Source: Sphingomonas mollis (GTDB lineage: Bacteria; Pseudomonadota; Alphaproteobacteria; Sphingomonadales; Sphingomonadaceae). From it: 64,000 nt of DNA. The position numbers were made by a program, and so were the translations under genes. Each line of letters opens with the position of its first letter. The stretch's first letter is position 1. Positions 29,308-38,754 of this stretch are shown piece by piece. Location: positions 124,001 to 188,000 of the forward strand of contig NZ_JAELXS010000004.1 of NCBI RefSeq assembly GCF_016427505.1. The letters run 5' to 3'. Under the pieces are notes generated by a model that searched no databases, had not been told where the DNA came from, and saw only the letters and a list, made by a program, of their open reading frames with translations.

Positions 29308-31569
29308 TCAGCCGAAGCGGTTATCGCGGGGAAAGCCGGTCGGCGGCATCCGCCCGGCGGCGCCCCGCGCAGCGCGCCATGCCGACAGGTCGGTCTCCGT
29401 CCGGGTCCGCCCGGTCTCGCCGCCCATCGCCCAGCTGAGCCCGTCCGCGAAGCGGAAGGTGACCGCATCGGACAAGCCGCCATCACGGAACCGTTGCAGT
29501 TGCAACCCCTGACCGCGGGTCATTTCGACCAGTTCGGCGATGGGGAAGACCAGCATCTTGCGATTGTCGCCGATCGCCGCGACGTAATCGTCGGTGGGCA
29601 GAACGGCGCGCATCACCTTCAGGGTGGCGCCGGTTCGCGGTGTCATCACCGCCTTGCCCTTGCGGGTTTCGGCGATGGTGTCGGCGACGGGCACGATGAA
29701 GCCGCGACCGTCGCTCGCCACCAGCAGCAGCCGGGTCTGGCGCGAGGCGGGCAGGAAACCGACGACCCGGATGTTGCCGTCGAGATCGATCATCGCGCGC
29801 ACGGGTTCACCGAAACCGCGCCCGCCGGGGAGCTTATCCGCCGCCAGTGTGAAGAACCGACCGTGCTCGGCGGCAAGCAACAGCTTGTCGGTAGTCTGCG
29901 CATGGAAGGCGAAGGCAGGGCCGTCGCCTTCCTTGAACTTCAGCGTGTCGGAGGCGGTCAGATCGACATGGCCGCGCATCGCCCTGATCCAGCCGCGCTG
30001 CGACAGGATGACGGTGATCGGTTCACGCTCGATCATCGCCTCCAGCGGGATGTCGCGGGTCGGCGCGGCTTCCTCGATCGTGGTGCGGCGTTTGCCGAGT
30101 GGCGTTTCGGGGCCGTAGCGTTCGCGAATGCGCTTCAGATCGCGCTTCATGCGGCGTTTGCGCTTGGCGGGATCGGCGAGCAGCGCTTCGAGGTCGACGC
30201 GTTCCTTGTCGAGACCGTCGCGCTCCTTGCGGATCTCGAACTCCTCCAGCTTGCGCAGCGAACGCAGCCGCATGTTCAGGATCGCCTCCGCCTGACGATC
30301 GGTCAGCGAGAATTCGGCGATCATCACCCGCTTGGGTTCATCCTCGGTCCGGATGATCTCGATCACCCGGTCCAGATTCAGATACGCGACCAGATAGCCG
30401 TCGAGCAGCTCGATCCGGTCGGCGATCTTCGTCAGCCGGTGCGTGGTGCGGCGTTCCAGCACGACGAACTGGTGGTCGATCCACGCATAGAGCGCATCGC
30501 GCAGGCTCATGACCCGCGGCGTGCGCTCCTTGTCGAGGACGTTGAGGTTCAGGGGCACGCGGGTTTCGAGGTCGGTCAGGCGGAACAGCCCGTCCATCAT
30601 CACCTGCACATCGACGGTGCGGGCGCGCGGTTCGAGGACGATGCGGACCTCCGCATCCGATTCGTCGCGGACATCGGCGAGGATCGGCAGCTTGCGATCG
30701 TTGATGAGCGCGGCGATCTGTTCGATCAGCTTGCCCTTCTGGACGCCGTACGGGATTTCCGAGATCACCGCCTGCCAGCCGCCGCCCTTTTCCTTTTCCA
30801 GCGACCAGCGCGCGCGGACGCGGAAGCTGCCGCGACCGGTGGCATAGGATTCCGCGATCACGGCGGCGGGATCGACGACGAGGCCGCCGGTCGGAAAATC
30901 CGGGCCGGTGACATGATCCAGCACATTGGCCATCGGATCGTCGACCAGCGCCATCGCCGCGTCGAGCAGTTCGGCGGCGTTATGCGGCGGGATAGAAGTG
31001 GCCATGCCGACGGCGATACCGGCGGCACCATTCGCGAGCAGGTTGGGGAACATGCCGGGAAACAGTTCCGGCTCTTCCTCCTCGCCGTTATAGGTCGGGC
31101 GGAGGTTGACGGCGTTCTCGTCCAGCCCGTCCATCAGATCGACCGCGACCTGGGTCAGCCGTGCCTCGGTATAGCGATAGGCGGCGGCGTTATCGCCATC
31201 GATGTTGCCGAAATTGCCCTGCCCGTCGACCAGCGGATAGCGGAGGGCGAAATCCTGCGCGAGGCGGACCATCGCGTCATAAACCGACTGGTCGCCGTGC
31301 GGGTGGTATTTGCCGATGACGTCGCCGACGACGCGGGCGCATTTCTTGTAGCCGGACGCCGGGTCTAGCTTCAGCAGGCGCATCGCCCACAGCAACCGGC
31401 GATGCACGGGTTTCAGCCCGTCGCGCACATCGGGCAGCGAGCGGGCGGTGATCGTCGACAGCGCATAGACGAGGTAACGCTCCGACAAGGCAGTGTCGAA
31501 GGGTGCGTCGAAGATGCCGATCGGCGTGTCGGGGCCGGTGAGGTCGGTCGCCATATGTTCCGTCGTCAT
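29308..31569 (-). CDS. parC: DNA topoisomerase IV subunit A
   Basis: 753 residues, the usual length. It starts with [23 protein letters not shown] sequence after five extra residues that may not be translated. The breakage-reunion core has GRYHPHGD-type motif [14 protein letters not shown] and the catalytic Tyr133 in YRYTEARL. Beta-propeller blades follow ([25 protein letters not shown]). ParC separates daughter chromosomes after replication. The residue after HPHGD is Gln94, where enterobacterial ParC has Ser80; this appears to be lineage-typical. Confidence 0.94.
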   Translation of the reverse strand: MTTEHMATDLTGPDTPIGIFDAPFDTALSERYLVYALSTITARSLPDVRDGLKPVHRRLLWAMRLLKLDPASGYKKCARVVGDVIGKYHPHGDQSVYDAMVRLAQDFALRYPLVDGQGNFGNIDGDNAAAYRYTEARLTQVAVDLMDGLDENAVNLRPTYNGEEEEPELFPGMFPNLLANGAAGIAVGMATSIPPHNAAELLDAAMALVDDPMANVLDHVTGPDFPTGGLVVDPAAVIAESYATGRGSFRVRARWSLEKEKGGGWQAVISEIPYGVQKGKLIEQIAALINDRKLPILADVRDESDAEVRIVLEPRARTVDVQVMMDGLFRLTDLETRVPLNLNVLDKERTPRVMSLRDALYAWIDHQFVVLERRTTHRLTKIADRIELLDGYLVAYLNLDRVIEIIRTEDEPKRVMIAEFSLTDRQAEAILNMRLRSLRKLEEFEIRKERDGLDKERVDLEALLADPAKRKRRMKRDLKRIRERYGPETPLGKRRTTIEEAAPTRDIPLEAMIEREPITVILSQRGWIRAMRGHVDLTASDTLKFKEGDGPAFAFHAQTTDKLLLAAEHGRFFTLAADKLPGGRGFGEPVRAMIDLDGNIRVVGFLPASRQTRLLLVASDGRGFIVPVADTIAETRKGKAVMTPRTGATLKVMRAVLPTDDYVAAIGDNRKMLVFPIAELVEMTRGQGLQLQRFRDGGLSDAVTFRFADGLSWAMGGETGRTRTETDLSAWRAARGAAGRMPPTGFPRDNRFG

Positions 31570-31819
31570 AGCAGCAGATGCGGGCGCGGCAAGCCGCGGG
31601 GCCGACAGGCGCGCGGAAGGTCACTAAAGTCACACCCTCCACGCGTGCGCGATCGCGCGGGTCCGCGCGCGCGGAGTATAACAGGGCGGATCGATCGCAT
31701 GGCGTTGCCTTGTCACGATTGCCCGTCTGTAGGACAGCCCTGCGGTGAATTTGGCTGGCAGGGTGGAAATGGCCGGAACGGCGCTGTCGCCGCGCCCGTA
31801 CCCGCTATAAGGCAAAGCC
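31570..31819. promoter_or_regulatory. Divergent promoter region of parC and the hydrolase-kynU pair
   Basis: A 250-base gap between divergent genes. It contains a very GC-rich alternating stretch near 31645-31675 (GCGTGCGCGATCGCGCG and following) and a less GC-rich part near 31675-31700 that could hold promoter elements. No gene or known RNA was recognised. Confidence 0.4.
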
Positions 31820-32704
31820 ATGATCCGACTTGCCTTTCCGTTCCTGCTCGCCTCCACCGGCGTGGCGATGGCTGCCGATTCTCCGCCCCTGTTGACCTGG
31901 CCCGATCTGGCCAAGCGGACGCGTCCCGATCCCGATGCGACCGTGGAGTACGGCGCCGACCAGATGCAGAAGGTCGATGTGTGGCTGCCGAAGGGCAAGG
32001 GACCGTTTCCGGTCGTGCTGATGGTCCATGGCGGCTGCTGGCAGACCGGGATCGCGGATCGCAAGCTGATGAACTGGGTCGCCGCCGATCTTCGCGCCGA
32101 TGGTATCGCGGTGTGGAATATCGATTATCGCGGCGTCGATCGCGCCGGCGGCGGCTATCCCGGCACCTTCACGGATATTGCGAAGGCTGTCGATCAACTG
32201 ACTGTAGATGCAGGGAAATTCAATCTCGATATTCGGCATGTCGTGGCGGTCGGGCATTCGGCCGGCGGGCATCTGGCACTATGGGCGGCGGGGCGGTCAC
32301 GGTTGCCGGCGGACAGCGTGTTGCGCACCGCGACGCCCCTGAAGATTGCGCGGGTGGTGAGCCTCGGCGGACTGCCCGATCTGGAGGCGACGGCAGCCAG
32401 CCCGGAGAATGGCTGCGGCACGGCGGTGGTCGGCGAGCTGATCGGTACGGACCGCGCCGACCCCTATGTCGATACGTCGGTGCCGCGCATGTTGCCGCTG
32501 GGCGTGCCGCAATATCTGGTGAACGGACGCGAGGATCGGATCATCCCGTACCGAATGGCGACCGATTATGTGGCGCGGGCGACGGCGGCGGGGGACCGGG
32601 TGGCGCTGAAGACCGTTGCACATACCGGGCATGTCGAACTGATCGCCCCCGAAACACCCGCCTGGGCGGCGGCGAAGCGACTGATCGTGGAAGGGTTGAG
32701 ATGA
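31820..32704 (+). CDS. Exported alpha/beta hydrolase coupled to kynureninase (candidate kynurenine formamidase)
   Basis: 294 residues with a signal peptide (MIRLAFPFLLASTGVAMAA). The oxyanion motif is MVHGGCWQ, the nucleophile elbow GHSAGGH (Ser147), the acid lies in NGREDRIIP and the His in HTGHVEL. The HGGxW element and fold match the eukaryotic-type arylformamidase/esterase group. The stop codon overlaps the kynureninase start by 4 bases, so N-formylkynurenine hydrolysis is an attractive role; no KynB or KynA lies in the window. The signal peptide argues for a periplasmic site, which would be odd for that pathway. Another ester or amide substrate is possible. Confidence 0.8.
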   Translation: MIRLAFPFLLASTGVAMAADSPPLLTWPDLAKRTRPDPDATVEYGADQMQKVDVWLPKGKGPFPVVLMVHGGCWQTGIADRKLMNWVAADLRADGIAVWNIDYRGVDRAGGGYPGTFTDIAKAVDQLTVDAGKFNLDIRHVVAVGHSAGGHLALWAAGRSRLPADSVLRTATPLKIARVVSLGGLPDLEATAASPENGCGTAVVGELIGTDRADPYVDTSVPRMLPLGVPQYLVNGREDRIIPYRMATDYVARATAAGDRVALKTVAHTGHVELIAPETPAWAAAKRLIVEGLR

Positions 32705-33915
32705 CGCGGGACGAGATCGACGCACTGGACGCCGCCGACCCGCTGGCACCGATGCGCGCGCGGTTCGCGTTGCCGGACGGGGTGATCTATCTCGACGGCA
32801 ATTCGCTGGGCGCGCTGCCCCGCGATACCGGCGCGGCGATGGCGGATATGGTCTCGCGGCAATGGGGCGACCGGCTGATCCGTAGCTGGAACGAGGGGTG
32901 GATCGACGCGCCGACCCGGTTGGGCGGCAAGATCGCGCCGCTGGTCGGTGCGGCGACGGACGAGGTGATCGTCGGCGATTCGACCTCGGCGAACCTGTTC
33001 AAGGCGCTGGTGGCGGCGCTCCGTATCGATCCGGCGCGGCGGGTGGTGGTGAGCGAGGCGGGGAATTTCCCGACCGACCTGCATGTGGCGGAAGGCGCCG
33101 TTGCCTGCGTGCCGGGCGCTATGCTGAAGGTCGTGCCGCGGGGCGAGGTGCTGGCGGCGCTTGGCCCGGATACCGCCGTGCTGATGTTGACTCATGTTCA
33201 CTACAAGACCGCCGAACGCTTTGATATGCCATCAGTAACGGCGACGGCGCAGGCAGCGGGCGCAGTGATGCTTTGGGACCTGAGCCATTCGGCGGGCGCG
33301 GTGGCGGTGGAGCTGGATGCAGCCAATGCCGACCTGGCGGTGGGCTGCACCTATAAATATCTGAACGGCGGGCCGGGCGCGCCGGCGTATCTTTACGTGG
33401 CCAGGCGGTGGCAGGAGCGGCTGGCGAGCCCGTTGTCGGGATGGATGGGCCATGCCGCGCCGTTCGCCTTTGCCGACGGCTATGAGCCGGCACCGGGGAT
33501 GAAGCGCTGGCTGGCGGGGACGCCGCCGATGCTGGCGATGGCGGCGCTGGAGACGGGGCTGGACCTGTGGGCCTCGGTCGATCGCGCGGCGGTGTGGGCG
33601 AAGAGCGCCGCGCTGTGGCGGATCATGGCGGCGGCGGGCGAGGCGGCGGGGCTGGAATGCGTGACGCCGGCCGATGCGGCGGCGCGGGGCAGCCATATCA
33701 GTTTTCGCCATCCCGACGCCCATGCGCTGACGCAGGCGTTGATCGAGCGCGGCGTGATCGGCGATTTCCGCGATCCCGATGTGCTGCGGCTGGGGCTGAC
33801 GCCGCTCTATCTATCTCACAGGGATGTCTGGCAAGCCGGTGAAATCCTTGGCGAGATCGTGCGCAGCGGCATGTATCGCGAGGAGCGGTTCGGCGAGCGG
33901 CTGGCGGTGACGTGA
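32701..33915 (+). CDS. kynU: Kynureninase
   Basis: 404 residues starting at the ATG of the 4-base overlap; a much longer reading frame upstream lies over the hydrolase gene and is not real. The PLP enzyme motifs are YLDGNSLGALP, DSTSANLFK, LTHVHYKTAERFD, LWDLSHSAGA and GCTYKYLNGGPGAPAY with the cofactor Lys219. SGWMGH and KRWLAGTPPMLAM follow. It splits kynurenine to anthranilate and alanine in tryptophan breakdown. Confidence 0.95.
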   Translation: MTRDEIDALDAADPLAPMRARFALPDGVIYLDGNSLGALPRDTGAAMADMVSRQWGDRLIRSWNEGWIDAPTRLGGKIAPLVGAATDEVIVGDSTSANLFKALVAALRIDPARRVVVSEAGNFPTDLHVAEGAVACVPGAMLKVVPRGEVLAALGPDTAVLMLTHVHYKTAERFDMPSVTATAQAAGAVMLWDLSHSAGAVAVELDAANADLAVGCTYKYLNGGPGAPAYLYVARRWQERLASPLSGWMGHAAPFAFADGYEPAPGMKRWLAGTPPMLAMAALETGLDLWASVDRAAVWAKSAALWRIMAAAGEAAGLECVTPADAAARGSHISFRHPDAHALTQALIERGVIGDFRDPDVLRLGLTPLYLSHRDVWQAGEILGEIVRSGMYREERFGERLAVT

Positions 33916-33920
33916 CGGCG

Positions 33921-34676
33921 TCAGTGCGGATCGTCGCGCTCGAAGATCCAGTCATGATCGACGACGATGATCGAGCGTACCGGACGCCCCTCCGCATCGC
34001 GTGACGGATCGTAGCGGAAACGGCGCTCGATCAGGCGGCAGGTCGTGTCGTCCAGCGCGGCGTTGCCGCTGGAGCGTGTGACGGCGCAGCCGGTGACGCG
34101 GCCGTTGGTTTCGACGTGATAGCGCACCGATACGGTGCCGCCGGCACCGACATCCTCGGCGGCGCGGGGATAGTCCGAATCCTTGATGCGGCCGGCGATG
34201 CGGCGGGGTGGCGATTCGTAACCGTCGCCATCGCCGTCCCCCGCTCCGCCACTGCCGTCGCCATCGCCCTGCCCGCCCGCGCCGCTGCCCGGACCCGGCC
34301 GGTCGGAGGCGCCGGCGGTGGGATCATCGCCCGCGCGGGGGATCGGGGCGGTAACGATCGGCGGCGGGATCAGCGGCGGGACGATCGGGATCGGCGCGAC
34401 TACCTCGGTCGCCTTGCTGCGGAGGTTGCGGGGCGACGCCCTGCCCTGCGCACGGCGGCTGCGCTGGCGTTCGGGCACGATGCGTTCGGGCGGCGGCGGC
34501 GGCAGGTCGAGCGTGAAGACCGCCGGTTGCTCGGTCGACGGTGCAGCAGGCGGGAGGCGAAGGCCGATCACCAGCGCCCATGCCATGAGCGCGACGACGA
34601 TCGCGGTCGGGATCGCGGCCCGCAGCCGCTCGGCCGGCGTGGGGTGGAGGAGCATGGTTATCGAGATCGGGATCAT
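33921..34676 (-). CDS. TonB-like protein with acidic Gly-rich linker
   Basis: About 251 residues from the Met of [10 protein letters not shown]; a Met seven codons later is equally possible. One membrane helix ([20 protein letters not shown]) is followed by a Pro-rich stretch ([11 protein letters not shown]), a basic stretch, then a linker of Gly, Asp and Ser repeats ([20 protein letters not shown]). The C-terminal TonB-box domain has [20 protein letters not shown] and [18 protein letters not shown]. It lacks its own ExbB/ExbD and may borrow those at 20-22 kb, or may be a stand-alone periplasm-spanning protein. It converges with kynU, 5 bases apart. Confidence 0.83.
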   Translation of the reverse strand: MIPISITMLLHPTPAERLRAAIPTAIVVALMAWALVIGLRLPPAAPSTEQPAVFTLDLPPPPPERIVPERQRSRRAQGRASPRNLRSKATEVVAPIPIVPPLIPPPIVTAPIPRAGDDPTAGASDRPGPGSGAGGQGDGDGSGGAGDGDGDGYESPPRRIAGRIKDSDYPRAAEDVGAGGTVSVRYHVETNGRVTGCAVTRSSGNAALDDTTCRLIERRFRYDPSRDAEGRPVRSIIVVDHDWIFERDDPH

Positions 34677-34894
34677 CCGACGGGAAGGCAATGGCTTATC
34701 GGGCGGGCATCGCCTGTGTCGGATCGCCTCGGATCCCCTTTCCCGCCCGGCAATGGCGGCGGCGTGAGCAAACACGCGTGCCGACGCGATTGCACCCACC
34801 GCGGCCTTACCCTATAGGCGCGTCCATCTTCCTGGCCCCGGCCCGCGACCGTCTCGCGACGCCGGGGCCGCTTCATTTTTCAGGGGACCCGCCC

Positions 34895-35674
34895 ATGGCT
34901 CGCCGCCGCCAGATCTACGAGGGCAAGGCCAAGATCCTTTACGAGGGTCCCGAGCCCGGCACGATCATCCAGTATTTCAAGGATGATGCCACCGCATTCA
35001 ACGCCCAGAAGAAGGGCACGATCAACGGCAAGGGGGTGCTGAACAACCGCATCTCCGAGCATGTCTTCACGCTGCTCGACCATATCGGCGTGCCGACGCA
35101 CTTCATCCGCCGCCTGAACATGCGCGAGCAACTGGTGCGGCAGGTCGAGATCGTGCCGATCGAGGTGGTGGTGCGTAACGTCGCCGCCGGTTCGCTGTCG
35201 AAGCGGCTGGGGATCGAGGAGGGCACGAAGTTGCCTCGGACGATCATCGAATATTACTACAAGGACGATGCGCTCGGCGACCCGATGGTGTCCGAGGAGC
35301 ATATCGCCTGTTTCGGCTGGGCGACGCAGGAGGAGATGCACGACATCGCCGACCTGGCGATCCGGGTGAACGATTTCCTGTGCGGCCTGTTCGCCGGTGT
35401 CGGCATCCGGCTGGTCGACTTCAAGCTGGAATTCGGCCGCATCTATGACAATGATTACGGCCGGATCATCCTGGCCGACGAGATCAGCCCCGATGGTTGC
35501 CGCCTGTGGGACATGGAAACCAACGACAAGATGGACAAGGACCGCTTCCGCCAGGATCTGGGCGGCGAGGCGGAGGCCTATCAGGAGGTCGCACGCCGAC
35601 TGGGCCTGATGCCGGAGGGTGAGGACGGCGCGGTCCTCGACCTCGACAGCCATCGCAAGCGCCGCGGCAAGTAA
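34895..35674 (+). CDS. purC: Phosphoribosylaminoimidazole-succinocarboxamide synthase (SAICAR synthetase)
   Basis: 259 residues starting [18 protein letters not shown] after CAGGGGACCC. Standard features are [41 protein letters not shown] and [14 protein letters not shown]. It ligates aspartate to CAIR in purine synthesis. It is the first of a purC-purS-purQ run, with 16 bases to purS. Confidence 0.97.
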   Translation: MARRRQIYEGKAKILYEGPEPGTIIQYFKDDATAFNAQKKGTINGKGVLNNRISEHVFTLLDHIGVPTHFIRRLNMREQLVRQVEIVPIEVVVRNVAAGSLSKRLGIEEGTKLPRTIIEYYYKDDALGDPMVSEEHIACFGWATQEEMHDIADLAIRVNDFLCGLFAGVGIRLVDFKLEFGRIYDNDYGRIILADEISPDGCRLWDMETNDKMDKDRFRQDLGGEAEAYQEVARRLGLMPEGEDGAVLDLDSHRKRRGK

Positions 35675-35690
35675 GCAGGACAAGAGACTG

Positions 35691-35921
35691 ATGAAGCTCC
35701 GTATTTTCGTGACGTTGAAGCCCGGCGTGCTCGATCCGCAGGGCCGGGCGATCCATCATGCGCTGGGTGGCCTGGGCTTTGCCGGCGTCGAGGACGTGCG
35801 CGCGGGCAAGCTGATCGAGATGGAGGTCGCCGATGCGACCGACGACGCCCAGATCGACGCGATGTGCCGCCAGTTGCTGGCGAACACGGTGATCGAGAAT
35901 TACCGGGTGGAGCGCGCCTGA
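35691..35921 (+). CDS. purS: FGAM synthase subunit PurS
   Basis: 76 residues beginning [18 protein letters not shown] and ending [21 protein letters not shown]...ENYRVERA, the normal PurS length. It dimerises and bridges PurQ and PurL of the three-part FGAM synthase. Its stop shares one base with the purQ start (TGATG). A longer in-frame upstream start overlaps purC and is rejected. purL is not in the window. Confidence 0.96.
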   Translation: MKLRIFVTLKPGVLDPQGRAIHHALGGLGFAGVEDVRAGKLIEMEVADATDDAQIDAMCRQLLANTVIENYRVERA

Positions 35922-36589
35922 TGAAGACCGCTGTCATCGTCTTTCCGGGCTCCAACTGCGACCGCGACATCGCCGTCGCGCTGGAAGCGGTGACGGGCGT
36001 CAAGCCGGCGATGGTCTGGCATGGCGACACCAGCCTGCCCGATGGACTGGGGTTCGTCGCGGTGCCGGGCGGTTTCTCCTATGGCGATTACCTGCGCTGC
36101 GGGGCGATCGCGGCACGCTCGCCGATCATGCGGTCGGTGGTCGAGGCGGCGGACAAGGGCCTGCCGGTGTTCGGCGTGTGCAACGGGTTCCAGGTACTCG
36201 CCGAGGCGGGCTTGCTACCCGGCGCGCTGATGCGCAACGAGTCGCTGCATTTCGTCTGCCGCGACGTGAAGCTGACGGTGGCGGACACCGACAGCGCCTT
36301 CACCCGCCTGTACGATGCCGACGAGACGGTGACGTTTCCGGTCGCTCATCATGACGGCAATTATTTCGCCGATGCGGAGACGCTCGACCGGCTGGAAGGC
36401 GACGGTCGCGTGGCGTTCCGCTATGCCGAGAGGGTCAACGGATCGGCCCGGAACATCGCCGGCGTGCTGAACGCGCGCGGCAACGTGCTGGGTATGATGC
36501 CGCATCCCGAACGGCGGATCGAAGCGGCGCATGGTGGCGATGACGGCCGCCGGCTGTTCGAGGGATTGCTGGAGACGGTCGGAGCCTAG
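35921..36589 (+). CDS. purQ: FGAM synthase glutaminase subunit PurQ
   Basis: 222 residues starting [20 protein letters not shown]. The class I glutaminase triad is present: Cys87 in [10 protein letters not shown], with His and Glu in [10 protein letters not shown]. It supplies ammonia from glutamine for FGAM formation. It is coupled to purS and followed by an inverted-repeat element and a convergent transporter gene. Confidence 0.97.
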   Translation: MKTAVIVFPGSNCDRDIAVALEAVTGVKPAMVWHGDTSLPDGLGFVAVPGGFSYGDYLRCGAIAARSPIMRSVVEAADKGLPVFGVCNGFQVLAEAGLLPGALMRNESLHFVCRDVKLTVADTDSAFTRLYDADETVTFPVAHHDGNYFADAETLDRLEGDGRVAFRYAERVNGSARNIAGVLNARGNVLGMMPHPERRIEAAHGGDDGRRLFEGLLETVGA

Positions 36590-36621
36590 AGCAAATTGCG
36601 TAAAGTCGGACCCACCCCTGA

Positions 36622-36690
36622 CCGTTCGGCCTGAGCGCAGTCGAAGGCTACCTTTTCACAAAGTGCTTCGACTTCGCTCAGCACGAACGG
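36622..36690. repeat. Imperfect palindromic intergenic repeat (CCGTTCG...CGAACGG)
   Basis: Left arm 36622-36648 reads CCGTTCGGCCTGAGCG then CAGTCGAAGGC; right arm 36665-36690 reads GCTTCGACTTCGCTCAG then CACGAACGG. The arms are near-perfect inverted copies around a 16-base AT-richer loop, giving a stem of roughly 24 pairs. It sits between the convergent purQ and transporter genes. I recall elements of this sequence as dispersed repeats in sphingomonads, resembling REP units. It could also terminate both transcripts. Confidence 0.75.
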
Positions 36691-36712
36691 GGCGGATTAA
36701 GCGCTTAATGCT

Positions 36713-37453
36713 CTAGACCTGCGCGCGGAAGGGCGTGAAGTCGGTGTCGCGGTCGAACACATCGACCTGCTCCGCCCGCTTCAGCCCGCCGACGACGGCA
36801 TAGGTGACGGGCGTCAGCAACACTTCCCACCCCACTTTCAACGCCCATTGCGTGAACAGCACGGTGATGACGAGGCTGCCGGTCCAGCCGCTCGCGCCCC
36901 AGAAGGCGAGCGGATAGAAGATCAGACTGTCGACCCCCTGCCCCACCACCGTCGATCCGATCGTGCGCGACCAGAGGTGGCGGCCATCGGTCCACACCTT
37001 CATCCGCGCCATGACATACGCGTTGACGAACTCGCCCGCCCAGAACGCGCAGACGCTGGCAGCGACGATGCGCGGCACCTGGCCGAACACCGCTTCATAC
37101 GCGGCCTGGTTGGTCCAGCCGGGCGCGGGCGGCAGGGCGACGACGATCCACGCCATCAGCGCCATGAACACGACCGCCGCCGTCCCCGCCCAGATTACGC
37201 GGCGCGCGCGGGCATAGCCATAGACCTCGGTCAGCACGTCGCCGATCACATAGCTGAGCGGAAAGAACAGGATGCCCGCCCCGAACGGCCAGTCGCCGAT
37301 CAGCGGCAACCGGATCGTTGCGACCTTGCCCGCGCCGATCACGTTCGACAGCAGCAGGATGGTGACGAACGCCGCCATCACCCAGTCGAAATACCGGAAT
37401 TGCCCCCGCGATACCGTATCCGCGGCGACCGCCGGCCCTGCCCCTTTATCCAT
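36713..37453 (-). CDS. Queuosine precursor transporter (YhhQ/VUT family)
   Basis: 246 residues from the Met of MDKGAGPAVAA, with about six membrane helices. Family markers are LLLSNVIGAGKVATI, FFPLSYVIGDVLTEVYGYARARRVIW, FWAGEFVNAYVMARMKVWTDGR and GSTVVGQGVDSLIFYPLAF. It imports a queuosine precursor such as preQ0, used to modify tRNA wobble bases. It lies next to a tRNA gene, probably by chance, since tRNA-Arg(TCT) is not a queuosine tRNA. Confidence 0.92.
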   Translation of the reverse strand: MDKGAGPAVAADTVSRGQFRYFDWVMAAFVTILLLSNVIGAGKVATIRLPLIGDWPFGAGILFFPLSYVIGDVLTEVYGYARARRVIWAGTAAVVFMALMAWIVVALPPAPGWTNQAAYEAVFGQVPRIVAASVCAFWAGEFVNAYVMARMKVWTDGRHLWSRTIGSTVVGQGVDSLIFYPLAFWGASGWTGSLVITVLFTQWALKVGWEVLLTPVTYAVVGGLKRAEQVDVFDRDTDFTPFRAQV

Positions 37454-37512
37454 GCCGGTGCTTATGATCCCGGTTCCTTCGCCGCGCAATCCGCGCTAAT
37501 CGGCCCGTCTGC

Positions 37513-37589
37513 GCGCCCGTAGCTCAGTTGGATAGAGCACGAGCCTTCTAAGCTTGTGGTCGCTGGTTCGAATCCAGCCGGGCGCGCCA
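37513..37589 (+). tRNA. tRNA-Arg (anticodon TCT)
   Basis: 77 bases folding as a full cloverleaf. Acceptor GCGCCCG pairs with CGGGCGC, the D arm is GCTC/GAGC, the anticodon stem CGAGC/GCTTG holds the loop CTTCTAA, and the T arm is GCTGG/CCAGC around TTCGAAT. The 3-prime CCA is encoded. Anticodon TCT reads the AGA and AGG codons, rare in this GC-rich genome. Confidence 0.97.
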
Positions 37590-37613
37590 TTTCCTCCGAT
37601 ATGTCCGCTCGCC

Positions 37614-37628
37614 GGTGGTCAGACCACC
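37614..37628. promoter_or_regulatory. Perfect 15-bp palindrome GGTGGTC-A-GACCACC after the tRNA
   Basis: Seven-base arms around a single A, with a further TCCG/CGGA pair outside (37604-37607 and 37632-37635). It lies 24 bases after the tRNA and about 105 bases before a run of small genes that includes a LuxR-type regulator. It may be a tRNA terminator (no T run follows) or an operator for that regulator. The function is open. Confidence 0.4.
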
Positions 37629-37732
37629 AGACGGATAAGGCACAGGTTAAATCCATGGAGCATCGGCATATCGCGATGCCGCCCAATCCCTGTAAGATGC
37701 CGCCGATGATGGTTGGCAGGACTGGTTAGAGA

Positions 37733-37867
37733 ATGGACGACGAGCAACGATCGCGGCTGGAGGACCTCCTGACGGAGGCCCTGTCGTTGGCTGATGCGCT
37801 GGACGAACATATCGTTGCCGCCTTCATCGCGGCGAGCATCGACCAGCTGCGAACCGCGCAGAAGTGA
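37733..37867 (+). CDS. 44-residue conserved-looking small acidic protein
   Basis: Short gene starting MDDEQRSRLEDLLTEALSLAD and ending SIDQLRTAQK. It forms an amphipathic helical hairpin and resembles small sphingomonad proteins with the pattern LEEALxLADxLxxxxVAxxIxxAIDxLR, which I recall without being able to name a function. Codon use is coding-like (third positions are almost all G or C). It is 22 bases upstream of the LuxR-type regulator gene, on the same strand, so the two probably share a transcript. Confidence 0.6.
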   Translation: MDDEQRSRLEDLLTEALSLADALDEHIVAAFIAASIDQLRTAQK

Positions 37868-37889
37868 GGGCGTTCGTAAAGGCGACGAC

Positions 37890-38387
37890 ATGTCTGTCGA
37901 TCCCGCGCTGATCGCTTCGTTATCGCCGCAACAGGTGGCCTGCCTGCGGCTGGTGGCCGAGCTTCGCACGTCGAAGCAGATCGCCGAAATCCTGGGTATC
38001 TCGTCCCACACGGTCGACACGCATCTGTCGAATGCGGTCAGGAAGCTGTCCGTGCTCAACCGGATGGAGGCTGCGCGCCTGCTGGTGGAAAGCCCGCTTC
38101 CCCCTCCCGAACGATTGACCGGTCAATCCCCGCCAGTGGCCAGCGACGTCGAAATACCAGCAGAACTGTCCCACCAGTTCGATCGTGGTGAACCAGTCGG
38201 AAGACAGGTTTCCCTATCGCGCTGGACCCGGCTGGCGATCATCGTCGGCGGGGCCATCGCCTTGGTCTATGCCGTCGTCCTGATCGTCGTCGGTGCCGAG
38301 GTCATCACACGGATGACTGAGAAATACAGGCATCCGGCACCTGCTGGTGTGCCGCATTCCCGTCAGGGAGCGTCACGGGGAACATAG
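37890..38387 (+). CDS. Membrane-anchored LuxR-type HTH regulator
   Basis: 165 residues. The N-terminal LuxR/GerE helix-turn-helix spans about 10-65 (LSPQQVACLRLVAELRTSKQIAEIL followed by SSHTVDTHLSNAVRKL). A linker follows, then one membrane helix near 118-142 (LAIIVGGAIALVYAVVLIVVG). There is no receiver or ligand domain. Such short HTH-TM proteins are frequent in sphingomonads; their signal is unknown. The next gene starts one base after the stop, so it heads a cluster of small genes. Confidence 0.82.
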   Translation: MSVDPALIASLSPQQVACLRLVAELRTSKQIAEILGISSHTVDTHLSNAVRKLSVLNRMEAARLLVESPLPPPERLTGQSPPVASDVEIPAELSHQFDRGEPVGRQVSLSRWTRLAIIVGGAIALVYAVVLIVVGAEVITRMTEKYRHPAPAGVPHSRQGASRGT

Positions 38388-38388
38388 C

Positions 38389-38736
38389 ATGCGACATACA
38401 CGACAGGCCGTTGCCCGCACGATAGCGGAACCGCTGCTGGCGACGGAACAGGCGATCGACGAGGCGCTGGCGCAGGCCGGCGCCATGGCGACGGCGCTGG
38501 CCCATGGCCGCACCGTTGCGAAGCTGCCGGCCATGGTGGGTCAGGATGTCTTTCAGAGCCTGGGCGCCGCGATGCAGGCGTTGTTCGAGGCGCGGCGCCA
38601 GATCATCGAGGCGCATGCCGGCCTCGACCGTACCCGCGAATATCTCCGCCTGCCGGAAACGAGCTATGGCGACATGTCGCCCAAGCCGCCGATGGAATCG
38701 GCGCGGCTGGTGGCCGTCGAGCGGCAGGCAGCCTGA
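38389..38736 (+). CDS. Small protein of unknown function, phasin-like helices
   Basis: 115 residues starting MRHTRQAVARTIAEPLLATEQ. Predicted to be mostly helical: an Ala-rich region TEQAIDEALAQAGAMATALAHG then QSLGAAMQALFEARRQIIEAHAGLD. The pattern recalls small sphingomonad proteins annotated as unknown. It begins one base after the LuxR-type gene and 18 bases before a membrane protein gene, so all are likely one operon. Confidence 0.65.
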   Translation: MRHTRQAVARTIAEPLLATEQAIDEALAQAGAMATALAHGRTVAKLPAMVGQDVFQSLGAAMQALFEARRQIIEAHAGLDRTREYLRLPETSYGDMSPKPPMESARLVAVERQAA

Positions 38737-38754
38737 TGGAGGGGCGGTAGCGTC

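Noticed and set aside
31402..32700. Long in-frame upstream extension of kynureninase
   Set aside because: It covers the exported hydrolase in another frame; kynureninase homology begins exactly at the ATG of the 4-base overlap.
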